Origin: Viscum album
Lineage: Eukaryota > Streptophyta > Magnoliopsida > Santalales > Viscaceae
Assembly (NCBI GenBank): GCA_963277665.1
Contig: OY728142.1
Span: forward strand, 13,468,001-13,532,000
Reading direction: 5' to 3'
Length of the DNA: 64,000 nucleotides
Part shown: in pieces, positions 24,880 through 35,956 of the stretch
Layout of the letters: each line of letters opens with the position of its first letter
Numbering within the stretch: position 1 is the stretch's first letter
Notes under the pieces: model-generated
Database searches by the model: none
Seen by the model: only the letters and a program-made list of their open reading frames with translations
Told to the model about the DNA's origin: nothing
Translations under genes and position numbers: made by a program

Positions 24880-25890
24880 AAAGGAGGGTGAAAGGTTCCC
24901 TTACCGATTTCTGTAACTTTACAAACGTACACCCCATTAAAGAAGGACTATACAACATTGATGTAAATACTCATAAACGAAAGTATGTTACACAAAGATT
25001 ATAATAATGTATAGTACATACACCAGTAAAAAGGAAATATTTTCAAATGTAGCATGAATCTCACGGGAAAAAAAGTGAGATGAAAAATCCCTTACGAAAA
25101 CTCGGCAGCCTAACGGCGCCACTTAAAACTTCCAAAAATGGATTGATGAGATCAAATAGGGTCTCTCACCATATTAACATAAAATTTACAGCAATAGTAA
25201 TATAAAATAACATCTCCCATCATAACAAAGAGGAGCTTAAAATAAGTGACATAAAGGAGAGTACTTAAAAAGAAAGAGAGAGGTTGGATCTCTTACGAAA
25301 ATTCGGCAGCCTAACGGCGCCAATCAAAACATCCAAAATGGATTGATGAGGGAAAATATAGTCTCTCACCGTATTAACATAAAATTTAAATCAAGAGTAA
25401 TATATAATAACATCTCCCATAATAACAAAGACAATCTTAAAATAAGTGACATAAATGAGAGTACTTAAAAAGAAAGAGAGAGGTTGGATCTCTTACGAAA
25501 ATTCGGCAGCCTAACGGTGCCAATCAAAACATCCAAAATGGATTGATGAGAGAAAATATGGTCTCTCACCATATTAAAATAAAATGTACATAAATATGAA
25601 TATAAAATAACATCTACCATCTTAACAAATAGGAGCTTAAAAGTAGTGACATAAAAAAGAGTACTTAAAAAGAAAGAGAGAGGTTGGATCTCTTACGAAA
25701 ATTCGGCAGCCTAACGGTGCCAATCAAAACATCCAAAATGGATTGATGAGATAAAATAGGGTCTCTAATAATATGAACATAAAAATCAAAGTAATATTAA
25801 TATAAAATAACATCCCAGTCATAAGAAATATGAGTTTAAAAGGAATGACATAAAAGAGTGTACTTTAAAAGAAAGAGAGGGGTCGGATCC
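24880..25890 (-). repeat. 200-bp tandem repeats in array LTR 1
   Basis: The anchor GCAGCCTAACGG falls at about 25105, 25306, 25506 and 25706 (spacing 201, 200, 200). A fifth, diverged unit precedes them (24880-25080) and a related block (GACAGCCAAACGGCG) is at 24715. A half unit ends the array at 25860-25900 (GAGAGGGGTCGGATCCCTTAC). Each unit carries GAAAGAGAGAGGTTGGATCT and TTGATGAG with GTCTCTCACC. Confidence 0.9.
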
Positions 25891-26232
25891 CTTACCTCAA
25901 GTCCGACTTGTCTTGTTCGTTTCTTTATACTCCTGAATAATAAACATTGGTAAATTTATAATTGCCCAAGGACCTCCTTTAAATATTATTATTAAGTTCA
26001 TATCACATATTATAATGTTATAATAATTGTTTAATAATGTTAGTTCATATCAGACGTTTTTGCCGATGTTTGGTACATGATTCAAAAATGAACTTGTTTG
26101 AAAAATGATTGCCCATGTAGTTATAAGTAAATAATTTACAGAATAGTATTGATGATTAAAATATCATATATATCCAGTACATATTCATTTAATATTATTC
26201 CATATCATTTGAAGATAAAAAATGAAAAGCAC

Positions 26233-26270
26233 CGTTCATGGAGACGGTAGGCCGTACGTACTCATGAACG
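26233..26270 (-). promoter_or_regulatory. GC-rich dyad in array LTR 1
   Basis: CGTTCATG (26233-26240) and CATGAACG (26263-26270) form a perfect 8-bp inverted repeat. A smaller ACGG/CCGT pair and the palindrome GTACGTAC lie inside. It is flanked by GAAAAGCAC and CTACTTTC, which add partial pairing. It lies downstream of the TATA box, so it would be in the transcribed leader. Function is inferred only from conservation in the other copies. Confidence 0.6.
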
Positions 26271-27002
26271 CTACTTTCAGTTTTTTGTCATATTAATGGA
26301 CTTAATAATAAATGATATATATATATATATATATTATAATTTCATTATAATAATTATTTTATATAGGTCACATATGTTCATTAATTTCATTCTTTATACA
26401 TTCCATGTATTGCATGTACGAGTCACATCACTTGAGGGGGCGGTAGTCCACAGTTCATCATATGAAATTATCGCATTTACACAACCTGAAAAGAATAAAG
26501 GTATTTTTTAAATATAAAATACAGAAGAATATAGTAAACATAAATACCATATATATCATATATAAAATACAGTGACATCATAATGTCCACCTTTAAAGGT
26601 GTTAAAAGAAAATTGAACAATCATCGTTTCATGAGGTAGAAAATCACCAACCACAGAAACAATATGTTCTTTAACCATTAAATGAAGGTGTGTGTAATTG
26701 TAGCTCGAATAATTCTTATAAAAACATCCTAGTATATTAAATATACTGGATTTGTTACAAAATAAATGAATAAAAAAAGTTTATGGTGTTGGAGAAGCAA
26801 AATAAAACAAAAGGACTGAAGTGAAGACATTACCTTAAAACCGGGTAACTCCCTTTGGTTTGAGCTCAAAGGCTTCCTTGGGAAGACTTCTGACCAAAGT
26901 GAGGATTATAAGAGTTAGGTAGGGATATGTAGAGACAAAATGGGCAGGGGTTGGCCGAGCCAAAGGATTTGGAAGTGTGGGTAAGGAGGTAGAGGTGGGG
27001 GC

Positions 27003-27010
27003 CTTTTATA
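27003..27010 (-). promoter_or_regulatory. TATA box of array LTR 1
   Basis: Minus strand CTTATAAAAGGCCCCC carries a consensus plant TATAAAAG, preceded by a CT-rich stretch (CTCCTCTCCT). The same box is at the matching place in LTRs 2 and 3 and in older LTR D. Confidence 0.75.
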
Positions 27011-28639
27011 AGAGGAGAGGAGGGGCACTCTTGGAAATTAAAGAAATGTAACTTTATTTTAGAATGAGTTTCGGATTTTAATGGTCCCACATTGATTTTT
27101 TTCGAGGATAAGGTGATAAGGGTTCTAAATCCACCCATCCAATAGGTTTTGGACATGTTTAGGTCTTAGATGTTACATTATCTTTCCATTTTATTTAAAT
27201 CATTAAATAATGAGGTCATAACTGTATCATCATGATGTCATAAATAATTTAATTTATTTAATGTATAAAAATTATAAAAGAACTACTATGATGTAGGAAA
27301 TATTTTTATATTTCCAATGACTATTTATAGTCAAACATATGACTTGTATAACCCCATTTAAAAATTATTTTAGTAAAACAACTCATGTTTGTGTCATTTT
27401 AATTTTAACATTAAATAAAAAGGTATTTATGTCATTTTCCAACCAAGTGGCTCCATAGGGTCCCCAAGTTTACCCATGTATTTTCTTGGTCGTCCATGAC
27501 TCATACAATGAGGGTAGGACATGTTTCTAGGTCATTTCATTTTTTTAAAACATTATTCTTACCTTAAACTACACTAATTACCTCTAATCGCGATTAAAAA
27601 CTTAATAAGTTACTATTCACCAAAAAATTATTTTAAACCAATTGAACCACATTTTACTTCTTAATGACAACCATGTATGTCGGATTTTTGAAATTAAAAA
27701 CAAAAATATGGAAAAATTTCATTTAAACGGAAAATCAGTTTTTATAAGTACAACTTAGTGGTTTCACTATTCATCAAAAATTGAAGTTTTTCAGAAAATT
27801 ACCAAAAATTCACTCTAAGCTATATTTGATATTCCGAATTCAAAAAATGATGTCTATTTTACAAAATTAAAAAAAAAATAAGTTTCATTAATTAATTTAA
27901 TAATTAATTCCTGCTGTCAAAACAAATAGCGTGTTTTTGTGAAGCAAAATGTATCAAAAGATTGACACTAGTTTAAGTCCGATATCAAAGTGAAATTAAT
28001 TCCAACGACCACTATTGGATTAAATGGTAAAAAATATTCTAATTTCACTTTGAAACCAATTCAAAAGATAATCTAATCATATAAATAAATTATATTAAAA
28101 AGTGGTTTTGAATTAAAATACAACATTTTTCACTATTCATTAAAAATTGAACTTTTTTGGAAAAATACCAAAAATTTACACAAAGTAAATTTTGATGTCC
28201 TGATTCTAAAGAAGAATTTTATTTTGTCAAATATAACACATAAAATTTTCAAAAAGTGGATTTAAATTAGGTTCGCCATCAAAAGGCGGTTAATCGACCT
28301 TTTAAAGAATATTAAAATGTTTACGCTTGAAATTGGATTAATTCGCATTTTTAATCCTCTAACATTTATTGTAAAAAGTAAAAATATTTTACAAACATAT
28401 ATAATCATTTTGTAGTTAGTTCTATTAATTCCCACCATCACAACAGCTAGGTGTTAACTACCATTTAAAATAATATTATTTTATTAATAGAGTGCAATTT
28501 AAGATTCCCAAGAAACTCGTTGTTGCGTGTTGGGTACTCCATCGAGCATAGAATCCCCTTTAAAATAATATTAATATTTTATTCACAAATATGGATAAAT
28601 ATAAAAATGTCATATTCTTTATTTACCTGGGGTGTTACA

Positions 28640-28654
28640 TCCTTCCACCCTTTT
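28640..28654 (-). promoter_or_regulatory. Polypurine tract, unit 1
   Basis: Minus strand AAAAGGGTGGAAGGA, immediately upstream of the LTR start TGTAACACCC. Confidence 0.88.
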
Positions 28655-29587
28655 GGGAATTGCGTCCTCGCAATTTTAAAATTGAGCTTGGAAACATCCT
28701 TGAAAGTCCCACATCAGAACAAGAGTCGGTAAAACAATCACTTTAAAATAAAGAAAGATAAGTACAGAGGTCACCCGAGTTAACCCATACTAGGATTCCA
28801 TGTAGGAAAACATGTACATAGAGGAGAAAACATAGGTTCATTTTCTGATGGAGAGTGATAGAAAACATGTTTAGGATAAAGTTAACCACAAGAAAATCAC
28901 AAACTTGTGATGTGTTAAACGGTATTCGATTCCCCAGTAAGAAAAGTTAATAGAAAACATTTTTGTTTTAAGTTACATTTTATTGAGGAATTTATTCGTA
29001 AGTAAACATAATCACTTATCATGTTGACTTTCAACTTTTATTATATTCCTTACACAAAATCGTATTTTCTCCAAAAAACGAGTATTTAGGAAGACTTGTT
29101 CACATTAAGAGTACTATAATCAACTTCTAGAGAATCACCTAACCCGCAAAAGAGAACTATATACTTCCCATGTATTTAGACTTTAACCAAAACCAAAACC
29201 AAAAAGTTTAGTACAAGATCAGATTATCCAGAAAAGGATAACCCTTTATAAAAAGAAAATCTATTCTTAATCTCCAAAATTTGTCTAACAAAACCCAAAG
29301 TTCAACGAGGACCATCCGATAAACAATTTGTCCATAAAATTCTTCAATGTAAACCAAACTAATATTGAAACCCAAATGTTTGAAGGATTTAGTCACATAG
29401 TCTTCCAAGTTAAATCATAACATTTATCTCCAAACAACATCAGTTGCTCTTAATGTCTCGAAATGAAAATTAATTAACCTAATCACATATCCTCCATGAT
29501 AGGTTAATAAATTTCCATAGATAACCCAAAATCAACTTACTTTTAATTCATAAAATCATCTAACTAAAAAGAATCAGTCAAACTGAC
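28655..29587 (-). other. Non-coding internal region, unit 1, polypurine-tract side
   Basis: About 0.9 kb between the polypurine tract and the SINE-like insert. A minus-strand ORF at 29208-29408 is not kept open in unit 2, so it is not treated as a gene. The 28780-28830 segment (GGTCACCCGAG, ACTAGGATTCCATGTAGGAA) recurs in the older internal region at about 62340-62380, so this part is ancestral to the family. Confidence 0.6.
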
Positions 29588-29712
29588 CAGGGACTTCACG
29601 TAGTCCAGTGGTAGGTGATAAATACCAGTCGCACTTTGTTTGTGGGTTCGATTCCCGCAGATTTGTCCGACGTGACGGGTTGTCACACGGTCTACGTGTT
29701 GTCATTTTTATA
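29588..29712 (+). mobile_element. tRNA-derived SINE-like insert, unit 1
   Basis: A box TAGTCCAGTGG (29601-29611) and a consensus B box GGTTCGATTCC (29645-29655), starts 44 bp apart as in a tRNA gene. The head resembles tRNA-Gly or tRNA-Asp (GTCCAGTGGTAG). About 50 bp unrelated to tRNA follows (CGACGTGACGGG, TGTCACACGG), ending in a short T run (ATTTTTATAA). That is the layout of a plant SINE with a T-rich tail. A complete cloverleaf cannot be drawn, so it is not a working tRNA gene. It lies opposite to the F-box ORF and 3' of it. Confidence 0.7.
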
Positions 29713-29877
29713 AAACTCCAAAAATAACCCTAACATGTTTTAACCTCAATATTTTCCTTATACCTCTCATTTTCATCCAAATTCGTTATGATCTCAACAT
29801 ATTAATTCTTGAAGTCTTATTTCACCACCACAAGATAAAATAAAATGATTTCCAAAATGAATAACATCATACCTTGA

Positions 29878-30534
29878 TCATGGAGTCCACTCGGTTTCAT
29901 CATCATCTTGCTCATGTAGGTAGAAGTCACATGAATTACAACAATTATTTAGAGATATTTCCAAATCATTTGCTTCCTCCATCCAAATACACCTTGTACA
30001 ACCTGGGTCATATGGGTGTTCACGGAAAAACAGTTTTGGAAAATAATCTTGTATGACATATAATTCCAAAACATCTGATAAAACATGATTTCTATAAAAT
30101 AGTCGGACAGAATTTGAGTTGAAACTTTCTATTATTGGTGCTTTTAAAATACCATAAGTTTGTTATAAGAGACTATATTTTAAAAGAAAATATAAATAGG
30201 TTGCGCAAGGGTCTCCTTCCTCAGCACCATTTTTAATATCATAATATGCTTCAAATTCTTGTGATAAGGTAAAATATTTGAAAATACCTTGATAATATTT
30301 ACCTTTCTTGAAAATATGAGAATATTTTGAAAATAGTATTTGTCTAAAAACAACCCATGATCCACGATGATAATGAGTTATAGTGGAGGTGTTTGATATC
30401 TCAAACAAATGCTTGCAAGTGAGTTGTATGCTAGAAAAAGTTTCACAATCATCTGAACATGACTTTGTAATAATTATTGCAAGCATGTCATCAGGAAGAG
30501 ATAAGAATGTCATTTGAGATCCTTCTCCTTCCAT
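29878..30534 (-). pseudogene. Captured F-box-like gene, unit 1, one in-frame stop
   Basis: From ATG 30534 the frame runs 219 codons to TGA at 29878-29880 with one stop, TAA at 30163-30165 (codon 124). Residues about 11-50 are an F-box: LSLPDDMLAIIITKSCSDDC followed by ETFSSIQLTCKHLFEIS (family: LPxDLLxxIxxxL...LxxVCKxF). F-box proteins bind SKP1 in SCF ubiquitin ligases. The C-terminal part has Cys pairs (CTRC, CCNSC) and an acidic end, reminiscent of plant F-box proteins related to At1g67623/At2g35280 (recalled, not searched). The ATG is 136 bp from the LTR, next to the primer site where gag should be, so LTR transcription would make it the first ORF. No intron is seen. Confidence 0.8.
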
Positions 30535-30656
30535 TCGTAACCAACTTTACTTGACCTGAAAAAAGTTATAAAACAAGGATTTAACTGAAATAATATATAT
30601 AGGGACTAATCATGTTTCTAACAAAAACTCATAATCCCTAAAGTTGTCTAAACCGA

Positions 30657-30668
30657 CCTTTGATACCA
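30657..30668 (-). promoter_or_regulatory. Primer-binding site, unit 1
   Basis: Minus strand TGGTATCAAAGG, two bases from the LTR end CCTTATA; close to the plant initiator-Met primer site TGGTATCAGAGC. Confidence 0.88.
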
Positions 30669-32179
30669 ACTATAAGGCCCCAACCTTAAACCTTACTTAA
30701 TCTTGAATTATTACAAGATTAAAAATTGAGGTTCTTTTCAGGTTTAGAGTTTTAGAGAATTAGATCATAAAAATTTAATTACATTCCACATTTAAACAAA
30801 GTGGTTACATAAATATAGTATTCATTTTTTCCCATCAACGGAAACATATTTAAAATAAAACATGGATTCTTTCTTGTCACTTCCTTGACACTATCATCAT
30901 ATCATGTACCTTTCCCTTGACCTATGAAAAACATTTCAAAAAACTTGGGATGAGCATAAAAAGCTCAGTAAGTGTTATAGAAAATATGGAAAGGGAACAT
31001 GAGTTCATATATACATAAGAATGAAATCATACTTTACCCATAAAACATAGGCACTTTAACATACCTCATCAAATCATGAATAAATCATAGAAATCATAAG
31101 ACATAAAAGGTAACTTGAGGAATTAATAACATTCTTATGTAGGGAGTAACCCTCTTGGTTACGTTTGGAATACCCACCAAAGTATATTCCCTAAATCTCT
31201 TTGGAGAAACCTTAATGTTTCACTCCTTCGCGTTACCCAATGCATTGGAGAGCTATATCGGGCTCACCCGCCCTTAGTTTATCACGGAACCACCCGTCTT
31301 CATAAACAATTCCCAAGAACCATAATATAATCATAGAACATAACTTAAGCATAAAATAAATATAACATTCCCATATTGCAATAACAATATAACATTTTAA
31401 GATATTGAAATAATAAATCCATTCTAAAAACCATTTTCGAAACCATTTAAAACATTTAATAAAGAGATATTTGAATAAAAGTGTCCCATACCACTTTGAT
31501 GGTTTTAACATTTTAAACCATTATTATCCATATAAAAAATCCATAAGACCATTTTGAAAAAATGGATATTAATGAGAAATATTTATACGAATAAATCATT
31601 AAAACATTTAAAACCATATTTTAGTTGAAGGGTTTTTAAAAATATGAGAGACACTTGAATACAATAACTGAGGAATAAAATTTAATCATAACTTTATAAT
31701 ATCATGAGAATAAAGTAATTCATGATATAATATTCCAAAGGACATTATATACACTATATAATAGTGAATTGGTGCATAACAACAATGAAGTCTCAATAGT
31801 AATGTAAAATGAGATGAAATCCCCTGTAAAGAAGGTATCATTAAATTAAGGATAAATCAATCTCATAATTATGTGTGACAAATATAAATACACCCAATAT
31901 AAGTGGATATTAAGTGTAAAAAAATAAAATGTCTTTCACACATATTCAAATTATTTCATATTCAATAACTACATGTTTAACCCAAAGAAATCGAAATTGG
32001 GTTAAGAAGTTCCCTGGACAGCCTAACGACGTCACATCAAATTTTAGAAAAAGAGTTGATGAGAGAGATAAAGGGTATCTCATCACTTCGACATAAAATT
32101 TATGATAATAAGGATATATAATAACATATCCCCACATAATAAGATGAAAATTAAAAGACATAACAAAAGAAGTATTTTA

Positions 32180-33190
32180 AAAAAAGGAGGGTGAAAGGTT
32201 CCCTTACCGATTTGGGTAACTTTCAAAACGTACACTCCATGAAAGAAGGACTATTCAACATTGATGTAAATACTCATAAACAAAATTCTGTTACAAAAAT
32301 ATTAGAATAATGGAGAGTAAATACCCCAGTAAAAAGGAAATATTGTCAAATGTAGCATGAATATAACATTAATAAATGTGAGATGAAAAATCCCTTACGA
32401 AAACTCGGCAGCCTAACGGCGCCACTTAAAACTTCCAAAAATGGATTGATGAGATAAAATAGGGTCTCTCACCATATTAAAATAAAATTTACAGAAATAG
32501 TAATATAAAATAATATCTACCATCATAACAAATAGGAGCTTAAAAGAAGTGACATAAAGGAGAGTACTTAAAAAGAAAGAGAGAGGTTGGATCTCTTACG
32601 AAAATTCGGCAGCCTAACGGCGCCAATCAAAACTTCCAAAATGGATTGATGAGAGAAAATATGGTCTCTCACCATATTAAAATAAAATTTACATCAAGAG
32701 GAATATAAAATAACATCTCCCGTCATAACAAAGAGGATCTTAAAATAAGTGACATAAAGAAGAGTACTTAAAAAGAAAGAGAGAGGTTGGATCTCTTACG
32801 AAAATTCGGCAGCCTAACGGCGCCAATCAAAACTTCCAAAATGGTTTGATGAGAGAAAATATGGTATCTCACCATATTAACATAAAATTTACATCAATAG
32901 GAATATAAAATAACATCTCCCATCATAATAAATAGGATATTAAAAGAAGTGACATAGAGGAGAGTACTTAAAAAGAAAGAGAGAGGTTGGATCTCTTACG
33001 AAAATTCGGCAGCCTAACGGCACCAATCAAAACATACAAAATGGATTGATGAGAGAAAATAGTGTCTCTCATCATATGAACATAAAAATAACAGTAAGAT
33101 TAATATTAAATAACATCCCAATCATAAGAAATATGAGCTTAAAAGGAATGACATAAAAGAGTGTACTTTAAAAGAAAGAGAGGGGTCGGA
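32180..33190 (-). repeat. 200-bp tandem repeats in array LTR 2
   Basis: The anchor GCAGCCTAACGG falls at about 32408, 32609, 32809 and 33009, plus the diverged first unit from 32180. The copy number is the same as in LTR 1. Confidence 0.9.
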
Positions 33191-33535
33191 TCCCTTACCT
33201 CAAGTCCGACTTGTCTTGTTCGTTTCTTTATATTCCTGAATAATAAACTTTGGTCAATTTATGATTTATTAAGGAAATCCTTTATAGATTATTATTCAAT
33301 CCATATCACATATTATAATGTTATAATAATTGTTTAATAATGTTAGTTCATATCAGACGTTTTTGCCGATGTTTGGTACATGAGTCAAAAATAAACTTGT
33401 TTGAAAAATGATTTTTCATGTAGTTATAAGTAAATAATTTCCAGAATATTATTGATTATTAAAATATCATATATATCCAGTACATATTAATTTAATATTA
33501 TTCCATATCATTTGAAGATAAAAAATGAAAAGCAC

Positions 33536-33573
33536 CGTTCATGGAGACGGTAGGCCGTACGTACGCATGAACG
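33536..33573 (-). promoter_or_regulatory. GC-rich dyad in array LTR 2
   Basis: CGTTCATG (33536-33543) and CATGAACG (33566-33573) with the same inner GACGGTAGGCCGTACGTACG. Both arms are unchanged from LTR 1. Confidence 0.6.
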
Positions 33574-34303
33574 TTACTTTCATTTTTTTGTGATATTAAT
33601 GGAATTAAAAATAAATTATATATATATATATATATTATAATTTAAGTATAATATATATTTTATATAGGTCACATATGTTCATTAATTTCATTCTTTTTAC
33701 ATTCCATGTATTGCATGTACGAGTCACATCACTTGAGTGGGCGGTAGTCCACACTTCCTCATATGAAATTATCACATTTACACAACATGAAAAGAATAAA
33801 GGTATGTTTTAAATATAAAATAAATAAGAATATAGTAAACATAAATACCATATATATAATATATAAAATATAGTGACATCATAATGGCCCCCTTTAAAGG
33901 TGTTAATAGAATATTGAACAATCATCGTTTCGTGAGGCAGAAAATCACCAACCACAGAAATAGTATGTTCTTTAACCATTAGACGAAGGTGTGTGTAAGT
34001 GTATCTTGAATCCTTCTTATAACAACATCCTAGTATATTTAAGATACTGTATTTGTTACAAAATAAATTATGAAAAAGAGTTTAGGGGGTTGGAGAAGCA
34101 AAATAAAACAAAAGGACTCAAGTGAAGACATTACCTTAAAATCGGGTAACTCCCTTTGGTTTGAGCTCAAAGGCTTCCTTGGGAAGACTTATGACCGAAG
34201 TGAGGCTTCCAAGAGTTAGGGAGGTATGTGGAGAGACAAAATGGGCAGGGGTTGGGCGAGCCAAAGGCTTTGGAAGTGTGGGTAAGGAGGTAGAGGTGGG
34301 GGC

Positions 34304-34311
34304 CTTTTATA
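34304..34311 (-). promoter_or_regulatory. TATA box of array LTR 2
   Basis: TATAAAAG on the minus strand in the context CTTATAAAAGGCCCCC, as in LTR 1. In this LTR it would drive the F-box ORF of unit 1. Confidence 0.75.
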
Positions 34312-35941
34312 AGAGGAGAGGAGGGACACTCTTGGAAAGTAAAGAAATGTTACTTTTTTTTAGAATGAGTTTCGGATTTTAATGGTCCCACATTGATGTT
34401 TTTGGAGGATAAGGATAAAAGGGTTCGAAATACATCCATCCAATAGGTTTTGGACATGTGTAGGTCTTAGATTTTACATTATCTTTCCATTTTATTTAAA
34501 TCGTTAAATAATGAGGTCATCACTGCATCATCATGATGTCATAAATAATTTAATTTATTTAATGTCTAAAAATTATAAAAAAACTACTATGATGTAGGAA
34601 ATCTTTTTATCTTTCCAATTACTATTTATAGTCAAACATATGACTTGCATAAACCCATGTAAAAATTGTTTTAGTTAAACAACTCATGTTTGTGTCATTT
34701 TAATTTTAACATTAAATAAAAAGGTATTTATGTCATTTTCCAACCAAAGTTGCTCCATGGGGTCCCCAAGTTGACCCATGAATTGTCTTGTTCGGCCATG
34801 ACTCATCCAATGAGGGTAATACATGTGTCTAGGTCATTTCATTTTATGAAAACATTATTCTTACCTTAAACTACACTAATTACCTCTAATCACGATTAAA
34901 AACTTAATATGTTACTATTCACCGAAAATTATTTTAATCCCATTGAACCAAATTTTACTTATTAATTACAACCATATATGTCGGATTTTTGAAATTCAAA
35001 ACACAAAGATGGAAAAATTTCATTTAAACGGAAAATCAGTTTTTATAAGTACCACTTAGTGGTTTCACTATTCATCAAAAATTGATGTTTTTTAGAAAAT
35101 TACCAAAAACATTAACCCTAAGATATATTTGATATTCTGAATTCAAAAATTATTTCCATTTTAAAAAAATTCAAAACATATAAGTTTTATTAATAAATTT
35201 AATAATTAATTCCCGCTGTCAAAACAAATAGAGTGTTTTTATGAAACAAAATGTATCAAAAGATTGACACTAGTTTAAGTCCGATTTTAAAGTGAAATTA
35301 ATTCCAACGACCACTATTGGATTAAATGTTAAAAATATATTCTAATTTCACTGTAAAACTAATTCGAAAGATAATCTAATCATATAAATAAATTATATTA
35401 AAAAGTGGTTTTGAAATAAAATACAACATTTTTCACTATTCATTAAAAATTGAATTTTTCGGAAAAATACCAAAAATTTACACAAAGTAAATTTTGATGT
35501 CCTGATTCTAAAGAAGAATTTTATTTTGTCAAATATAACACATAAAATTGTAAAAAAGTGGATTTAAAATAGGTTCGCCATCAAAAGGCAGTTAATTGGC
35601 CTTTTAAAGATTATTAGAATGTTTACGCTTAAAATTGGATTCATTCGCATTTTTAATCCTCTAGCATTTATTTTAAAAAGTAAAAATATTTCACAAACAT
35701 ATATAATCATTTTTTAGTTTGTTATATTCATTCCCACCATCACAATAGATAGGCGTTAACTACCATTTAAAATGATATTATTTTATTATTAGAGTGCAAT
35801 GTAAGATTCCCAAGAAACTCGTTGTTGCGTGTTGGGTACGCCATAGAGCATAACATCCCCTTTAAAGTAATATTAATATTTTATTCACAAATATGTATAA
35901 ATATAAAAATTTCATCTTCTTTATTTACCTTGGGTGTTACA

Positions 35942-35956
35942 TCCTTCCCCCCTTTT
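35942..35956 (-). promoter_or_regulatory. Polypurine tract, unit 2
   Basis: Minus strand AAAAGGGGGGAAGGA next to TGTAACACCC. Confidence 0.88.

Larger units (their letters stand above)
23371..28639 (-). mobile_element. Array LTR 1 (3' LTR on the minus strand)
   Basis: On the minus strand it starts TGTAACACCCCAGG (28639) and ends CCTTATA (23371). With TSS expected about 30 bp past the TATA box at 27003-27010, U3 is about 1.65 kb and R plus U5 about 3.6 kb. Inside, from the U5 side, are a GGGCTCACCC block (23953-23975), five to six 200-bp repeats, a GC-rich dyad (26233-26270), a TA tract (about 26315-26332), a second GGGGGCGGTAG motif (26437) and the promoter. ORFs at 26296-26511, 26866-27156 and 28520-28732 are shadows of this structure. 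Confidence 0.92.
30671..35941 (-). mobile_element. Array LTR 2 (shared by both units)
   Basis: 5271 bp, same layout as LTR 1. It serves as 5' LTR of the left unit and 3' LTR of the right unit, as expected of recombination between LTRs. ORFs at 31233-31511, 31946-32161, 34161-34382 and 35822-36034 are LTR shadows; several recur in the other LTRs only because the LTRs are similar. Confidence 0.92.

Noticed and set aside
24880..25890. CRISPR-like array (regular repeats)
   Set aside because: Units are 200 bp and similar over their whole length with no unique spacers, inside a plant LTR. These are plain tandem repeats.
26866..27156. A 96-codon minus-strand ORF in array LTR 1
   Set aside because: It overlaps the LTR TATA box region and is not kept open in LTRs 2 and 3. 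No known domain.
29208..29408. Minus-strand ORF of 66 codons in the array internal region
   Set aside because: No related ORF of comparable length is open at the matching place in unit 2 and no domain is recognisable, although a decayed second captured fragment cannot be fully excluded.
29588..29712. Functional tRNA gene (consensus B box, good A box)
   Set aside because: The arms do not form a complete cloverleaf, there is no convincing acceptor stem or anticodon loop, and the unit continues into non-tRNA sequence with a T-rich end, as in SINEs.
34161..34382. Recurring plus-strand ORF (also 41460-41681) in array LTRs
   Set aside because: The two copies look alike only because the LTRs are near-identical. 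The frame is broken in LTR 1, it is antisense to the LTR promoter and it has no recognisable domain.
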